IMG/VR virus record: IMGVR_UViG_3300044697_000009
Location: 21,262 to 85,261 of that record
Source: a virus
Reading direction: 5' to 3' (one strand)
DNA: 64,000 nucleotides
Part shown: in pieces, positions 33,977 through 41,733 of the stretch
Numbering within the stretch: position 1 is the first letter of the stretch
How the letters are laid out: every line of letters starts with the position of its first letter
Made by a program: the position numbers and the translations under genes
Notes under the pieces: generated by a model
The model's database searches: none
Told to the model about the DNA's origin: nothing
The model's input: only the letters and a program-made list of their open reading frames with translations

Positions 33977-34981
33977 ATGAAACCAAGTGATTTAAGACAA
34001 TTGATCGAAACACGTTTTAAAGCAGGTATTCGTAGACCATTGCACGTCGAATCAAGTCCTGGATTAGGCAAGACTCAAATCCCTGCGCAGATCGCTAAAG
34101 ACTTAGGTATTGGATTTATTGCAATTCATGCTCCGTTACTTCAGCCTGAGGACTACGGGTTTCCTGTCATTAACCAAACGCGTGACGACGTTGATTTCGT
34201 TGTTAGTCGCACGAAATTCCCTATTGAGTCGTCCAAATGCCCTGAGACTGGTATTCTTTTAATTGACGAATTGTCGCAGGCAGATAATTCTGCTCAAAAA
34301 ATCTTAGCGAATCTTATTCAAGAACGTGAAATCCACGGTCAACATTTAAAACCCGGGTGGATGATCATTACTACGGGTAATAGAACAACTGACAGAGCAG
34401 GTGCGAACCGTTTACTTTCACATCTAAAGAACCGTTTAACGACAATTGAACTTGAACCGTCACTTGATGACTGGACTAACTGGGCATTATCAAACGACGT
34501 CAAGACTGAAGTCATCTCATTTATTAGGTTTCGCCCTGGATTATTGTCAAGTTTTGACCCACAACAAGACGTAAACCCGACACCTAGGTCATGGACTGAA
34601 GGTGTATCTGCCGCATTCGGTATTGTCAACCCTGCTCAGGAATTCCAAGTCTTCAAAGGAGACGTAGGCGAAGGTCCTGCTGCTGAATTCTGCGCATTTC
34701 TTAAGATCTACCGTAACCTTCCAAATCCTGATCTCATCGTAATGAATCCAAAGACTGCCGAAGTCCCTAAAGACCCAGCAACGATGTATGCATTGACAGG
34801 TGCATTGAGTACAAGAGCGACGACTGAAAACTTCGTTCGTATTCTTGAGTACATGAAACGTTTGACACCTGAATTCACTGTATTGTTTGTACGTGATGCA
34901 TTGCATAAAACTCCAGGAATTGCAAATACAAAAGAATTCATTACGTGGGCAGCAGGCGACGGCGCTAAACTCTTAAGCTAA
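33977..34981 (+). CDS. MoxR-like AAA ATPase
   Basis: The 334-residue product has Walker A VESSPGLGKTQIPAQIA (about residues 24-40), LLQPEDYGFPV, Walker B GILLIDELSQADNSAQK (about residues 92-108), and sensor 1 ITTGNRTTDRAG, all typical of MoxR-group ATPases. These work with VWA-domain partners, one of which is encoded two genes downstream, to remodel or activate proteins. AAAGGG precedes the ATG. Confidence 0.85.
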   Translation: MKPSDLRQLIETRFKAGIRRPLHVESSPGLGKTQIPAQIAKDLGIGFIAIHAPLLQPEDYGFPVINQTRDDVDFVVSRTKFPIESSKCPETGILLIDELSQADNSAQKILANLIQEREIHGQHLKPGWMIITTGNRTTDRAGANRLLSHLKNRLTTIELEPSLDDWTNWALSNDVKTEVISFIRFRPGLLSSFDPQQDVNPTPRSWTEGVSAAFGIVNPAQEFQVFKGDVGEGPAAEFCAFLKIYRNLPNPDLIVMNPKTAEVPKDPATMYALTGALSTRATTENFVRILEYMKRLTPEFTVLFVRDALHKTPGIANTKEFITWAAGDGAKLLS

Positions 34982-34989
34982 GGTACTGT

Positions 34990-35073
34990 ATGGAATATTT
35001 AAGCTTGATTAATACTTATTTCGAGTTTATAATAGTTGTAGTCGTAGTCATCGTATTATGTTTTATTGATTAA
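34990..35073 (+). CDS. 27-residue membrane micropeptide
   Basis: AAGG stands 6 bases before the ATG of this frame (MEYLSLINTYFEFIIVVVVV). Its single span of about 18 hydrophobic residues fills most of the peptide. It sits between MoxR and DUF3150 genes, so it could anchor the complex; that is speculation. Confidence 0.45.
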   Translation: MEYLSLINTYFEFIIVVVVVIVLCFID

Positions 35074-35083
35074 CGAGGTATAT

Positions 35084-35917
35084 ATGCTTAATGAAAAAGC
35101 TGTATTAGTGAATCTTAAGATCTCCCAGTGGACTGGTCGGAAGTTTGATAAACGTGCAACGTCAACGGTCGTAACGACGCATAACACTGACGTACAGGCA
35201 GGTAACTATTCAAAGAAACTCTTACCCGGAGCAAAAGAACTTGACGCAATACAGAATACGTCAGCTAACATACGTAGCTTTTTTTATCAACAAACGTTGC
35301 CTTGGTGTAACGAAGGCTCTAGAATCCTTGCTAGTTCAAATTACCTAGGTTTCACTAACGCGATTCGTACCCATAAATCAGAATTCGAAACCGCTGTCAA
35401 GGAGTTTATTAAAAAATACCCAGAACTTAAGGACATGGCCAAGACTAAACTCGGTGATTTGTTCAACGACTACGAATACCCAGACGTTGCGACACTTCAA
35501 AACTCGTTTGGTTGCGAAGTTTCCTACATGCCGGTGCCTACAGTTGGTGACTTCCGCGTTGAGTTAACGCCTGAAGAAAAACAGAACTTCGAAAAACAAA
35601 TTAAACTTGCTGAGACTCAGGCATTAAACGACGTATGGCAACGTTTAAACTCGGTCGTATCAAAAGCAGTTGATAAACTAAAGTCTCCTGATGCCGTGTT
35701 TCGTGATTCACTAATTGAGAATATTCAAGATTTATGTAACCTTTTGCCAAGACTTAATGTCACTGAAAACGAAAACGTTGAGAAAATGCGGCAAGACGTA
35801 CAAAAAATTGTTGACAGCATTAGCGCTGAAGATTGTAGAAAAATCCCCGAAGTCCGTTCACATGCCGCCGAACGCCTTGATGAAGCAATGAAACGTATGT
35901 CTGGGTTTATTTCATGA
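35084..35917 (+). CDS. DUF3150-like protein (MoxR partner)
   Basis: The ATG at 35084 follows GAGG. The 277-residue product starts MLNEKAVLVNLKISQWTGRK, and FDKRATSTV follows. This matches the start of DUF3150 proteins, which are usually encoded between a MoxR ATPase and a VWA-metallopeptidase. The rest is helical. Its biochemical role in the trio is not known. Confidence 0.7.
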   Translation: MLNEKAVLVNLKISQWTGRKFDKRATSTVVTTHNTDVQAGNYSKKLLPGAKELDAIQNTSANIRSFFYQQTLPWCNEGSRILASSNYLGFTNAIRTHKSEFETAVKEFIKKYPELKDMAKTKLGDLFNDYEYPDVATLQNSFGCEVSYMPVPTVGDFRVELTPEEKQNFEKQIKLAETQALNDVWQRLNSVVSKAVDKLKSPDAVFRDSLIENIQDLCNLLPRLNVTENENVEKMRQDVQKIVDSISAEDCRKIPEVRSHAAERLDEAMKRMSGFIS

Positions 35918-36117
35918 AACCTTTGACTGAACTCGAATACAAACTTTTAACGCCGGGCATGAAAGTTAAGTGTATTGATCATACACTTACAACGAGTCTT
36001 GAAAAATATAAAATCTATAAAGTAAAAACTATATGTTTTAATTGTATTGTTGTTGAAGAAACTCCGCATTTTTTACCGTTTGCTTATTCTAGATTTACGT
36101 TAGATTTAGGGGAATAA
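35914..36117 (+). CDS. Small PGxKxKCI/RFTLDL family protein (member A1)
   Basis: The 67-residue product has the family pattern found in eight genes here: an N-terminal helix, TPGMKVKCI, KIYKV, and a terminal SRFTLDLGE. The predicted fold is a small beta barrel, perhaps SH3-like. It overlaps the DUF3150 stop by 4 bases. Confidence 0.7.
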   Translation: MKPLTELEYKLLTPGMKVKCIDHTLTTSLEKYKIYKVKTICFNCIVVEETPHFLPFAYSRFTLDLGE

Positions 36118-36119
36118 CT

Positions 36120-37238
36120 ATGAACGAAAAGATTTCAAAAGCAAAAGCATTGCTGGTACTTGATCAACCGTTTTTCGCAAGTCTCCTTTTGACGATGCCG
36201 ATTCATGAAGACAAAAAGATTACTACAATGGCAACAAACGGCGATTGGATCAAGTTTAACCCAGAATTCGTTGATAAATTATCGATTCAAGAACTTATCT
36301 TTGTCCTAGCGCATGAAACAATGCACTGCGTTTTCCAGCACATGCTTAGACGTGGGGATAAAAACCATAATAAATACAATATTGCGGGGGATTATGTCAT
36401 TAACGATCATTTGATTCGCGAACATGTAGGCGAAATGCCTCATGGCGGACTTCATAACCCCCAGTTAGTACAAGAAGGCAATGGGACGACTGAAGGCGTT
36501 TATGCCTTATTACCTAAGGAAGACGAACAAAAAACAGCGGGCAACATGGGTCAAGGTGGAAGCATGGATGAAGTCGAGTCCGATGACTTGACCCAGGCAG
36601 AAGCAAATCAAAAGTCTGAAGAAATGCGAGTCAAGGTTATTCAGGCAAAGAACGCGGCTAAGACGTGTGGCAAATTCTCAGCAGGCCTTGAGAGACTCGT
36701 TAATGATTTAACCCGCCCTAGAATTGACTGGAGAACAGTATTGAGACGATTCTTAAGCGATCGGGCAAAAGTTGATCTGAGTTATGCAAAACCTAAGCGG
36801 CGTTTCATGGCCGACGACGTAAACCTGCCAAGTCTGTTAGGTGAGCAGTTAGGTGAAATCGTCATTGCAGTTGATTGTTCAGGCAGTATTGATGACAAAC
36901 TTCTAAACGAGTTTGGTACTGAAATTTCAAGTATCAAAGAAGACACAAAACCAGTGAAAGTCCACGTAATTTATTTTGATTCTGAAGTCCTAAGGCATGA
37001 TGAATTCTCAAGAGACGACGACCTTCGCATCAACGCATGCGGTGGCGGTGGGACGGCATTCTCACCCGTGTTTAGATATATCCAAAACAAAAACATTAGC
37101 CCTGTGGCATGTGTATTTTTGACTGATCTTCAGTGCAATGACTTCGGTCAAACACCGAGTTACAATGTAATGTGGGCATCGACTGACAATGGCAATGCGC
37201 CGTTTGGTGAAATCTTATTATTGAAAGATGCCGCATGA
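36120..37238 (+). CDS. VWA-like metallopeptidase protein (DUF2201)
   Basis: The 372-residue product has an N-terminal zincin-type motif, LAHETMHCVFQHMLRRG (HExxH, about residues 64-68), followed by YNIAGDYVINDHLI, and a C-terminal VWA-like domain with IVIAVDCSGSIDD (a DxSxS metal site, about residue 250) and GGGGTAFSPVF. This two-part build is DUF2201, the usual partner of MoxR ATPases and DUF3150. All catalytic and metal residues are present. The target is unknown. Confidence 0.8.
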   Translation: MNEKISKAKALLVLDQPFFASLLLTMPIHEDKKITTMATNGDWIKFNPEFVDKLSIQELIFVLAHETMHCVFQHMLRRGDKNHNKYNIAGDYVINDHLIREHVGEMPHGGLHNPQLVQEGNGTTEGVYALLPKEDEQKTAGNMGQGGSMDEVESDDLTQAEANQKSEEMRVKVIQAKNAAKTCGKFSAGLERLVNDLTRPRIDWRTVLRRFLSDRAKVDLSYAKPKRRFMADDVNLPSLLGEQLGEIVIAVDCSGSIDDKLLNEFGTEISSIKEDTKPVKVHVIYFDSEVLRHDEFSRDDDLRINACGGGGTAFSPVFRYIQNKNISPVACVFLTDLQCNDFGQTPSYNVMWASTDNGNAPFGEILLLKDAA

Positions 37239-37444
37239 AACCGTTAGATGAAATCTCTTTGAAGTTTTTAAAGCCCGGCACGAAACTTAAATGTATTAAT
37301 GCCATATATGAATTGAGAAATGGAGAAATATACGAATTTATGGAAATTTATTCCATTAACAATGGAAATATAACAATTAATTTAAAAAATGTTAAACATA
37401 CTTATTTCATTAACCGTTTTACACTAGACTTGGGATGTGAATGA
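37235..37444 (+). CDS. Small PGxKxKCI/RFTLDL family protein (member A2)
   Basis: The 69-residue product begins MKPLDEISLKFLKPGTKLKC and ends NRFTLDLGCE. It overlaps neighbours by ATGA-type junctions. Function unknown. Confidence 0.7.
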   Translation: MKPLDEISLKFLKPGTKLKCINAIYELRNGEIYEFMEIYSINNGNITINLKNVKHTYFINRFTLDLGCE

Positions 37445-38088
37445 AAGCATTTAATAACAATACTTACATAAAACAAGAGATCGTGGGAAATCTAGTAAAA
37501 TCAAGATTCACATCTCAAAACATTACACTACAAACGGATTCATTACCGAAGTGGTTAGTCTTTTATTTAAATTGCCAACCTGATAAAAATAGAATTCTTG
37601 AAGTCATCAACGCTATAGAGCCGGGAATGGACTTAGATAATATAAAGCAGTTATTCATGATTCATGTCCTTGAATTCTCACTACTTCAGTTCGATCATTC
37701 AAAAAATCTGAAAGTTAAAAAAGCGATTATACAAGTAATAAATCTTTATAAACAAAACAATACTGACAAAAAAAAATGGAATGCCGCTCAATCCGCCGCT
37801 TATGCCGCCTCTAATGCTACTTATGCCGCTAATGCCATTAATGCCGCTTATGCCGCTAATGCCGCCTATGCCGCCTCTAATGCTACTTATGCCGCTAATG
37901 CCGCCGCCTATGCCGCCTCTAATGCTACTTATGCCGCTAATGCCGCTAATGCCGCCGCCTATGCCGCCGCCTATGCCGCCGCTAATGCTACTTATGCCGC
38001 TTGTGCCGCCGCTTATGCCGCCGCTCAAAACAGGTTATTAGACTACTTAATTAAATTAATACAAGACTTAAAGGTAAATGCTGCATGA
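37441..38088 (+). CDS. Protein with alanine-rich helical repeats
   Basis: The 215-residue product has an ordinary N-terminal half (residues 1-115) and then about 80 residues of Ala/Tyr/Asn repeats such as AASNATYAANA, with the last part LLDYLIKLIQDLK. Ala-rich repeats with Tyr at regular spacing likely form an amphipathic helical array; related composition occurs in some toxin-immunity-like proteins. The start codon overlaps the preceding gene's TGA. Confidence 0.65.
   Translation: MKAFNNNTYIKQEIVGNLVKSRFTSQNITLQTDSLPKWLVFYLNCQPDKNRILEVINAIEPGMDLDNIKQLFMIHVLEFSLLQFDHSKNLKVKKAIIQVINLYKQNNTDKKKWNAAQSAAYAASNATYAANAINAAYAANAAYAASNATYAANAAAYAASNATYAANAANAAAYAAAYAAANATYAACAAAYAAAQNRLLDYLIKLIQDLKVNAA
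37788..38025 (+). repeat. Coding minisatellite (GCC-rich tandem repeats)
   Basis: Units such as TCTAATGCTACTTATGCCGC recur with spacers built from GCC/GCT codons. The repeated block is much richer in G and C than its surroundings and encodes the alanine repeats. It is prone to slippage, so length should vary between relatives. Confidence 0.75.
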
Positions 38089-38309
38089 CTCCTATAACTA
38101 AAGACATGCTCATATATTTACAACGTGGGACGAAGGTAAAAAGCCTTGAAAATAGAGGCCACAGGGAAATTGGATTAGTAAAAGATAAGATTTATACGAT
38201 TAATAGAATTTATCCTACAGAAAGTTTAGATGGATATCTTTCATTACAAGAAGTTCCTAGTCCTATTTATTTATCAACTAGATTTACATTGGACTTAGAG
38301 GAAAAATGA
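38085..38309 (+). CDS. Small PGxKxKCI/RFTLDL family protein (member A3)
   Basis: The 74-residue product (MTPITKDMLIYLQRGTKVKS) keeps the family end STRFTLDLEEK but has RG in place of PG. It is coupled by an ATGA overlap on both sides. Confidence 0.65.
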   Translation: MTPITKDMLIYLQRGTKVKSLENRGHREIGLVKDKIYTINRIYPTESLDGYLSLQEVPSPIYLSTRFTLDLEEK

Positions 38310-38488
38310 AACTATTATTAATCCTAGTATTGACTTTTCTTATAAGTTGTGCTCAGCCCGTTGAATTTTCAACTATTACCCAACCTGTGATTCAATATTG
38401 TACCAAACAATGCCAAAACTACGGCAGAACGTTGGACTTCATAGTAATTTATCCAAATGATCAGGGCGATATGTGTCAATGTAATTAA
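38306..38488 (+). CDS. Small lipoprotein
   Basis: The 60-residue product has a typical lipoprotein signal, MKLLLILVLTFLISC, with the lipidated Cys at residue 15. The mature part has five more Cys residues. It should lie in the host envelope, perhaps for superinfection exclusion or lysis; not shown. Confidence 0.7.
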   Translation: MKLLLILVLTFLISCAQPVEFSTITQPVIQYCTKQCQNYGRTLDFIVIYPNDQGDMCQCN

Positions 38489-38502
38489 TCTAAATATTTT
38501 CT

Positions 38503-38531
38503 TTGACTTTCTAAAACTAATTCGATACAAC
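38503..38531 (+). promoter_or_regulatory. Sigma70-type promoter
   Basis: TTGACT at 38503-38508 and TACAAC at 38526-38531 with 17 bases between. The -10 element is weak. Confidence 0.5.
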
Positions 38532-38544
38532 GTGTTCAGTGTCT

Positions 38545-38612
38545 GTCAGGTAGCTGATAGCTATTAAAGCTATTAGTGGGGGTGGGGTTGTTCCGTGACC
38601 CCCGACTAAGGA
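38545..38612 (+). promoter_or_regulatory. Structured leader of the 38617 gene
   Basis: After the promoter, the leader contains AGCTGATAGCT and AGCTATT repeats and a strong GGGGGT/ACCCCC hairpin (about 38577-38606) just before TAAGGA and the start codon. This could regulate translation. No known riboswitch class is recognised. Confidence 0.4.
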
Positions 38613-38616
38613 AAAT

Positions 38617-38898
38617 ATGAAGATCACAAACACGATGCTAAAAGAATACCTAGACCTTAAGCAAGAACAAAAACGTATTGAAGCCCGACTACTTGAAATC
38701 AAATCAGAAATCATTGAACAAGGTGGCTGTCAGACTCAAGATTACGTTGCAGGTATAAGAGTCCAGCCTCGTCGAGTCCTGGCTAGTATTGAGACGTTTG
38801 AAGACTTATTAGGCGAATTCTACATGACTAGAAATAATCTAGTGAATACAATACAGGTCACCTACGTTGACGTAGTTAAACGCCCAAACCGGCCATAA
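38617..38898 (+). CDS. Hypothetical coiled-coil protein
   Basis: The 93-residue product has a helical N-terminus (LKEYLDLKQEQKRIEARLLE) and then RVQPRRVLASIETFEDL. TAAGGA precedes the start. No family recognised. Confidence 0.65.
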   Translation: MKITNTMLKEYLDLKQEQKRIEARLLEIKSEIIEQGGCQTQDYVAGIRVQPRRVLASIETFEDLLGEFYMTRNNLVNTIQVTYVDVVKRPNRP

Positions 38899-38967
38899 CT
38901 TTAACACTTTCATAGTACTTTAAAGCAATATAACCCTATAGTATGAGAGTTGCATACTTAGTTTTGT

Positions 38968-39144
38968 ATGCCTGCTGTAGTCGTTAAACAATTCTCAGTC
39001 TATCTCTACGATAAATTCTCAATCATTCTTCGTGTCGGTGACCAATTAATAGTTGATACTTCTGAAGGCATTGCATGGCGCCCCGGCTATGAACAATATA
39101 CTTTTGACATTTCGACTGAAGAATACAGACTAATAGATAACTGA
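38968..39144 (+). CDS. Possible small protein
   Basis: A 58-residue frame (MPAVVVKQFSVYLYDKFSII) has normal amino-acid composition but no close ribosome site. It fills most of an otherwise gene-free stretch (38899-39265), so it is listed with low confidence. Confidence 0.35.
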   Translation: MPAVVVKQFSVYLYDKFSIILRVGDQLIVDTSEGIAWRPGYEQYTFDISTEEYRLIDN

Positions 39145-39203
39145 CAATCGCCGCACATTGACAATTTTTGTCAAGTCCTAAGGCTTATATTCAATTCCTA
39201 GAC

Positions 39204-39219
39204 TGGCATGTATCCTGCA
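39204..39219 (+). promoter_or_regulatory. Sigma54-like promoter site
   Basis: TGGCATGTATCCTGCA has GG and GC 10 bases apart and matches the -24/-12 consensus at 14 of 16 positions by eye. It lies 47 bases before the 39266 gene, which precedes the receiver-domain gene. Confidence 0.4.
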
Positions 39220-39265
39220 CATAATATAAAATTATTATTAACTTCCATATAAAGGAGAAAAATTT

Positions 39266-39739
39266 ATGGAAACTGTTCTTAATACAAATGAAATTAAAGA
39301 AATTGCAAATTCATCTAACACAGCTAAAGCGATTTTTAATGAACTCGGCAGACGTGTCAGGTCCCGGTCGAGACTTGATCTTCGAAAACTGAAATACGAA
39401 ATTTTGTCAAGTGGAAATCAAGTAGTTGACGAAGAATATGTCGAAACGTTTAAAAAACTTCAGGCCTCGGGAGCTGGTAAACTCGTTAGCGGAAGACTTG
39501 GAAATCCAACTAGATTTATTTGGAATTATAAATTGAAAGATGTTACAAATTCCGCATTTGAACCTGAAACTAAAGTTAATGAGCCTGGTATTAAACCGGT
39601 GAGACGTAAATCCAAGACTCGATCTAAGCACAAAGACTTGTCATTGGCGCCCATTACAATAACGTTTCAACTTCCAAATGATATCAGAAGCGAAGATTTG
39701 AGTGCATTAATGAGTCTAGTAAAGGAATTATCGAAATGA
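39266..39739 (+). CDS. Putative nucleic-acid-binding protein
   Basis: The 157-residue product begins METVLNTNEIKEIANSSNTA, has a basic domain with GAGKLVSGRLGNPTRFIWNY (about residues 70-90), a basic linker (RRKSKTRSKHK) and a C-terminal beta-helix part (ITITFQLPNDI). I recall the GRxxNPTRFxWNY pattern from uncharacterised bacterial and phage proteins. AAGGAG precedes the start. It overlaps the receiver gene by 4 bases, suggesting joint function. Confidence 0.6.
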   Translation: METVLNTNEIKEIANSSNTAKAIFNELGRRVRSRSRLDLRKLKYEILSSGNQVVDEEYVETFKKLQASGAGKLVSGRLGNPTRFIWNYKLKDVTNSAFEPETKVNEPGIKPVRRKSKTRSKHKDLSLAPITITFQLPNDIRSEDLSALMSLVKELSK

Positions 39740-40062
39740 AAGTATTAGTGATTGAAAGTGACTACGACCTGGCTGAGAGTTTAAAACTAGCTATCAATAA
39801 CCTTGGTGCAGAAGTTGATATAGCATTTGATATAAAAACGGCAGCTAAGCTTTTGAATTACCATTATGATTTAATACTAGCTGACCATATGCTATTAAAA
39901 GTATCAGGGAATTTTGATATCTTATCTAAAGTCAAGTCTAATTCGGTCGTAGTCCTTTCTTCACTAACACCTAACGAAACAAAGGAATTGAAGTACAACC
40001 ATATACAAAAACCATTCGGATTAAAAGAAATAGAAGATTATATAAACCCTAAACACCCGTAG
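39736..40062 (+). CDS. Stand-alone response-regulator receiver domain
   Basis: The 108-residue product is a complete receiver domain: acidic residues E7 and D9, phospho-acceptor D50 in LILADHML, S75/S76 in VVLSSLT, and K92-P93 in IQKPFG. There is no output domain. It overlaps the putative DNA-binding gene, so the two proteins may act as a split regulator, possibly taking phosphate from a host kinase. Confidence 0.75.
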   Translation: MKVLVIESDYDLAESLKLAINNLGAEVDIAFDIKTAAKLLNYHYDLILADHMLLKVSGNFDILSKVKSNSVVVLSSLTPNETKELKYNHIQKPFGLKEIEDYINPKHP

Positions 40063-40099
40063 AAGTTTTATACACTTGGATTCTATAATAATTTCCTTA

Positions 40100-40675
40100 T
40101 GTTATAGTGTCTGAGTCTAATACTATCTAAGACTTATACATGGCAGAGTTTTAATTCTCTAATGATTTCAATCCCCTAACATTGGCACGAACTGTGAAAT
40201 ACCAATTACCAGACAGCACGAGTAACGAGACGATAAGATCTACTCGGAAGCAAGTCGAAGTAAGGTGGTTGACTTCAAGTATTGAGATGACATAATGTAG
40301 GTAAATTAGTGGACGGTCTTTAGACTTATGGAACTAGTTCGAAACATTAGTAGTCGGTATCAAGTAAACCTTGCAAGCTTAACAAGTACTATGAGAAAAA
40401 GTCGTTGCTTTTTCCATGGGATACGGATGGCGGGTTACCATCACGGGACGAATCTCCCGGCGGACAGCGGACCTTACTTACCTCGGGGCTTTAATGCCTA
40501 AAACACAGGGGTTATACGGAATCACGAAACACGCGGTTTCCCAAGAGAAGTACGGCAACGATGCTTTAACCGTGGAAATAAGGATTCTTTCGAATAAAAG
40601 TCGAAACGGCGGGATAGCATGGCCTAGGCCTAAACTTTCCTAGCTGTCTAACGATGAGGTCGTTACTGATGAGAC
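40100..40675 (+). ncRNA. Large structured RNA candidate (about 570 nt)
   Basis: No good gene fits here. The zone is packed with perfect hairpins: CGAGTA/TACTCG (40219-40246), GAAAAAG/CTTTTTC (about 40394-40413), GATGG/CCATC (about 40426-40442), CGGGA/TCCCG (about 40444-40459), AACGA/TCGTT (about 40650-40664), plus ATTGG/CCAAT near 40180-40206. The 3' half is more GC-rich than its surroundings. Size and phage context fit large ornate RNAs such as GOLLD or ROOL, but no class can be assigned by eye. Confidence 0.6.
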
Positions 40676-40698
40676 TATCTAAAACTGTAATTATTAAA

Positions 40699-40866
40699 AT
40701 GACTAGAAAAGATGCCGAAGAATTAGGTCTTCTGATTTGTAAATGTGGGCATCCTAGAAACAATCATTTTGATTTTGATGAAAAACCTTGCGCACATTGT
40801 CCATGTAAATATTTTCACGAAATTTCTCGACGTGGTATTATAATTAAATCAAGGAGTAAAAAATGA
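40699..40866 (+). CDS. Small zinc-binding protein
   Basis: The 55-residue product (MTRKDAEELGLLICKCGHPR) has CKCGH, followed by CAHCPC and KYFHEI, resembling small zinc proteins. The start is uncertain; upstream ATGs at 40654 and 40669 fall in the putative RNA. No strong ribosome site. Confidence 0.5.
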   Translation: MTRKDAEELGLLICKCGHPRNNHFDFDEKPCAHCPCKYFHEISRRGIIIKSRSKK

Positions 40867-40973
40867 TAATTAGTACATCCAATTGCATGGTTTCTTTATT
40901 TAATCTTTTTTGGATTTAAAGTAGGAAGAAAATGTAAAATGAGATACTTTGAATATCAAGTTAGGAATCGAAA

Positions 40974-41303
40974 ATGAAGTTTTACTTAACAATATTCGCA
41001 TTGATTTTATTAGGCTGTAGTCCTGGAGACTACGCTACGTTACAAGGCCCACCAGGGCCGCAAGGTCCTATTGGAAATCCTGGTAGTAGTGTTACAATGG
41101 TACAGTTTTGTTCGAATTATTCAACTACATACCCGTCAACATTTCCTGAATACGGATTCTGTGTATCAAATAATCTTTATGCAACGTATTGGAATGGGAC
41201 AGATGCTTGGACTGCGGAAATCGTACCTGGGTATTATGATTCAACATCAACGTCTGCTCCTTGTAGTTTTACTGTTTTACCTAACTGTGTGGTGGAAAAT
41301 TGA
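40974..41303 (+). CDS. Lipoprotein with short collagen-like segment
   Basis: The 109-residue product has a lipoprotein signal, MKFYLTIFALILLGC, then GPPGPQGPIGNPG (collagen-type triplets, about residues 25-37) and a Cys-containing C-terminal domain with three later Cys residues. It is expected on the host envelope. Lipoproteins with this collagen-like plan occur in several Gram-negative bacteria, so it may be host-derived. Confidence 0.7.
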   Translation: MKFYLTIFALILLGCSPGDYATLQGPPGPQGPIGNPGSSVTMVQFCSNYSTTYPSTFPEYGFCVSNNLYATYWNGTDAWTAEIVPGYYDSTSTSAPCSFTVLPNCVVEN

Positions 41304-41521
41304 ATCGCAAATACAAACGTCTTAATAAATTTATGTTGAAATTCTTACAACCCGGAGTTAAAGTAAAATACGTAGGAAATCTTCGAGAAAATCATCATTA
41401 TAAATTAAAACGTTATAAAGTCTATGAATTCATTAATTATTTTGGTTACAATCATGTGATTATTCATGCTGAGAATCGTAATATCAACGTTCCATGCCAT
41501 GCATTTACATTGGATATCTAA
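41300..41521 (+). CDS. Small PGxKxKCI/RFTLDL family protein (member A4)
   Basis: The frame uses a TTG start at 41300, overlapping the preceding stop, with GGTGG upstream. The 73-residue product has LQPGVKVKYVG and ends CHAFTLDI. The start choice is supported by the family length. Confidence 0.6.
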   Translation: MNRKYKRLNKFMLKFLQPGVKVKYVGNLRENHHYKLKRYKVYEFINYFGYNHVIIHAENRNINVPCHAFTLDI

Positions 41522-41733
41522 TGAAGACATTTCCTAAACATTTAAAAAAACTTCTAGTACCTGGAGTTAAACTAAAGTGTGTAGATGATTCTTCAAATAC
41601 GCGTAAAGATAAAATAAAAATGAATGAGATTTACACATTTGACGGCTGGCATGAAGTATGGGACAATGAAATTTATATAAAAGAAAACAATCAGTCTTGG
41701 TTTATAGATCGGTTTACATTGGATTTAGAATGA
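41521..41733 (+). CDS. Small PGxKxKCI/RFTLDL family protein (member A5)
   Basis: The ATG at 41521 overlaps the previous stop (TAATG). The 70-residue product has LVPGVKLKCVDD, NEIYTF and the end DRFTLDLE. Confidence 0.7.
   Translation: MKTFPKHLKKLLVPGVKLKCVDDSSNTRKDKIKMNEIYTFDGWHEVWDNEIYIKENNQSWFIDRFTLDLE

Noticed and set aside
37788-38025. CRISPR array
   Set aside because: The repeats are in-frame codon repeats without unique spacers; no cas genes are present.
37699-38041. Ser/Gly/Ile and Met/Pro/Leu repeat frames over the alanine-repeat gene
   Set aside because: They arise from the same minisatellite in other frames and lack ribosome sites.
40180-40200. TTGGCACG as another sigma54 -24 element
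   Set aside because: The matching -12 GC at the right distance is absent (GTGA instead).
40416-40643. 75-residue frame inside the large RNA candidate
   Set aside because: No ribosome site, and hairpins run throughout; composition does not resemble the phage's proteins.
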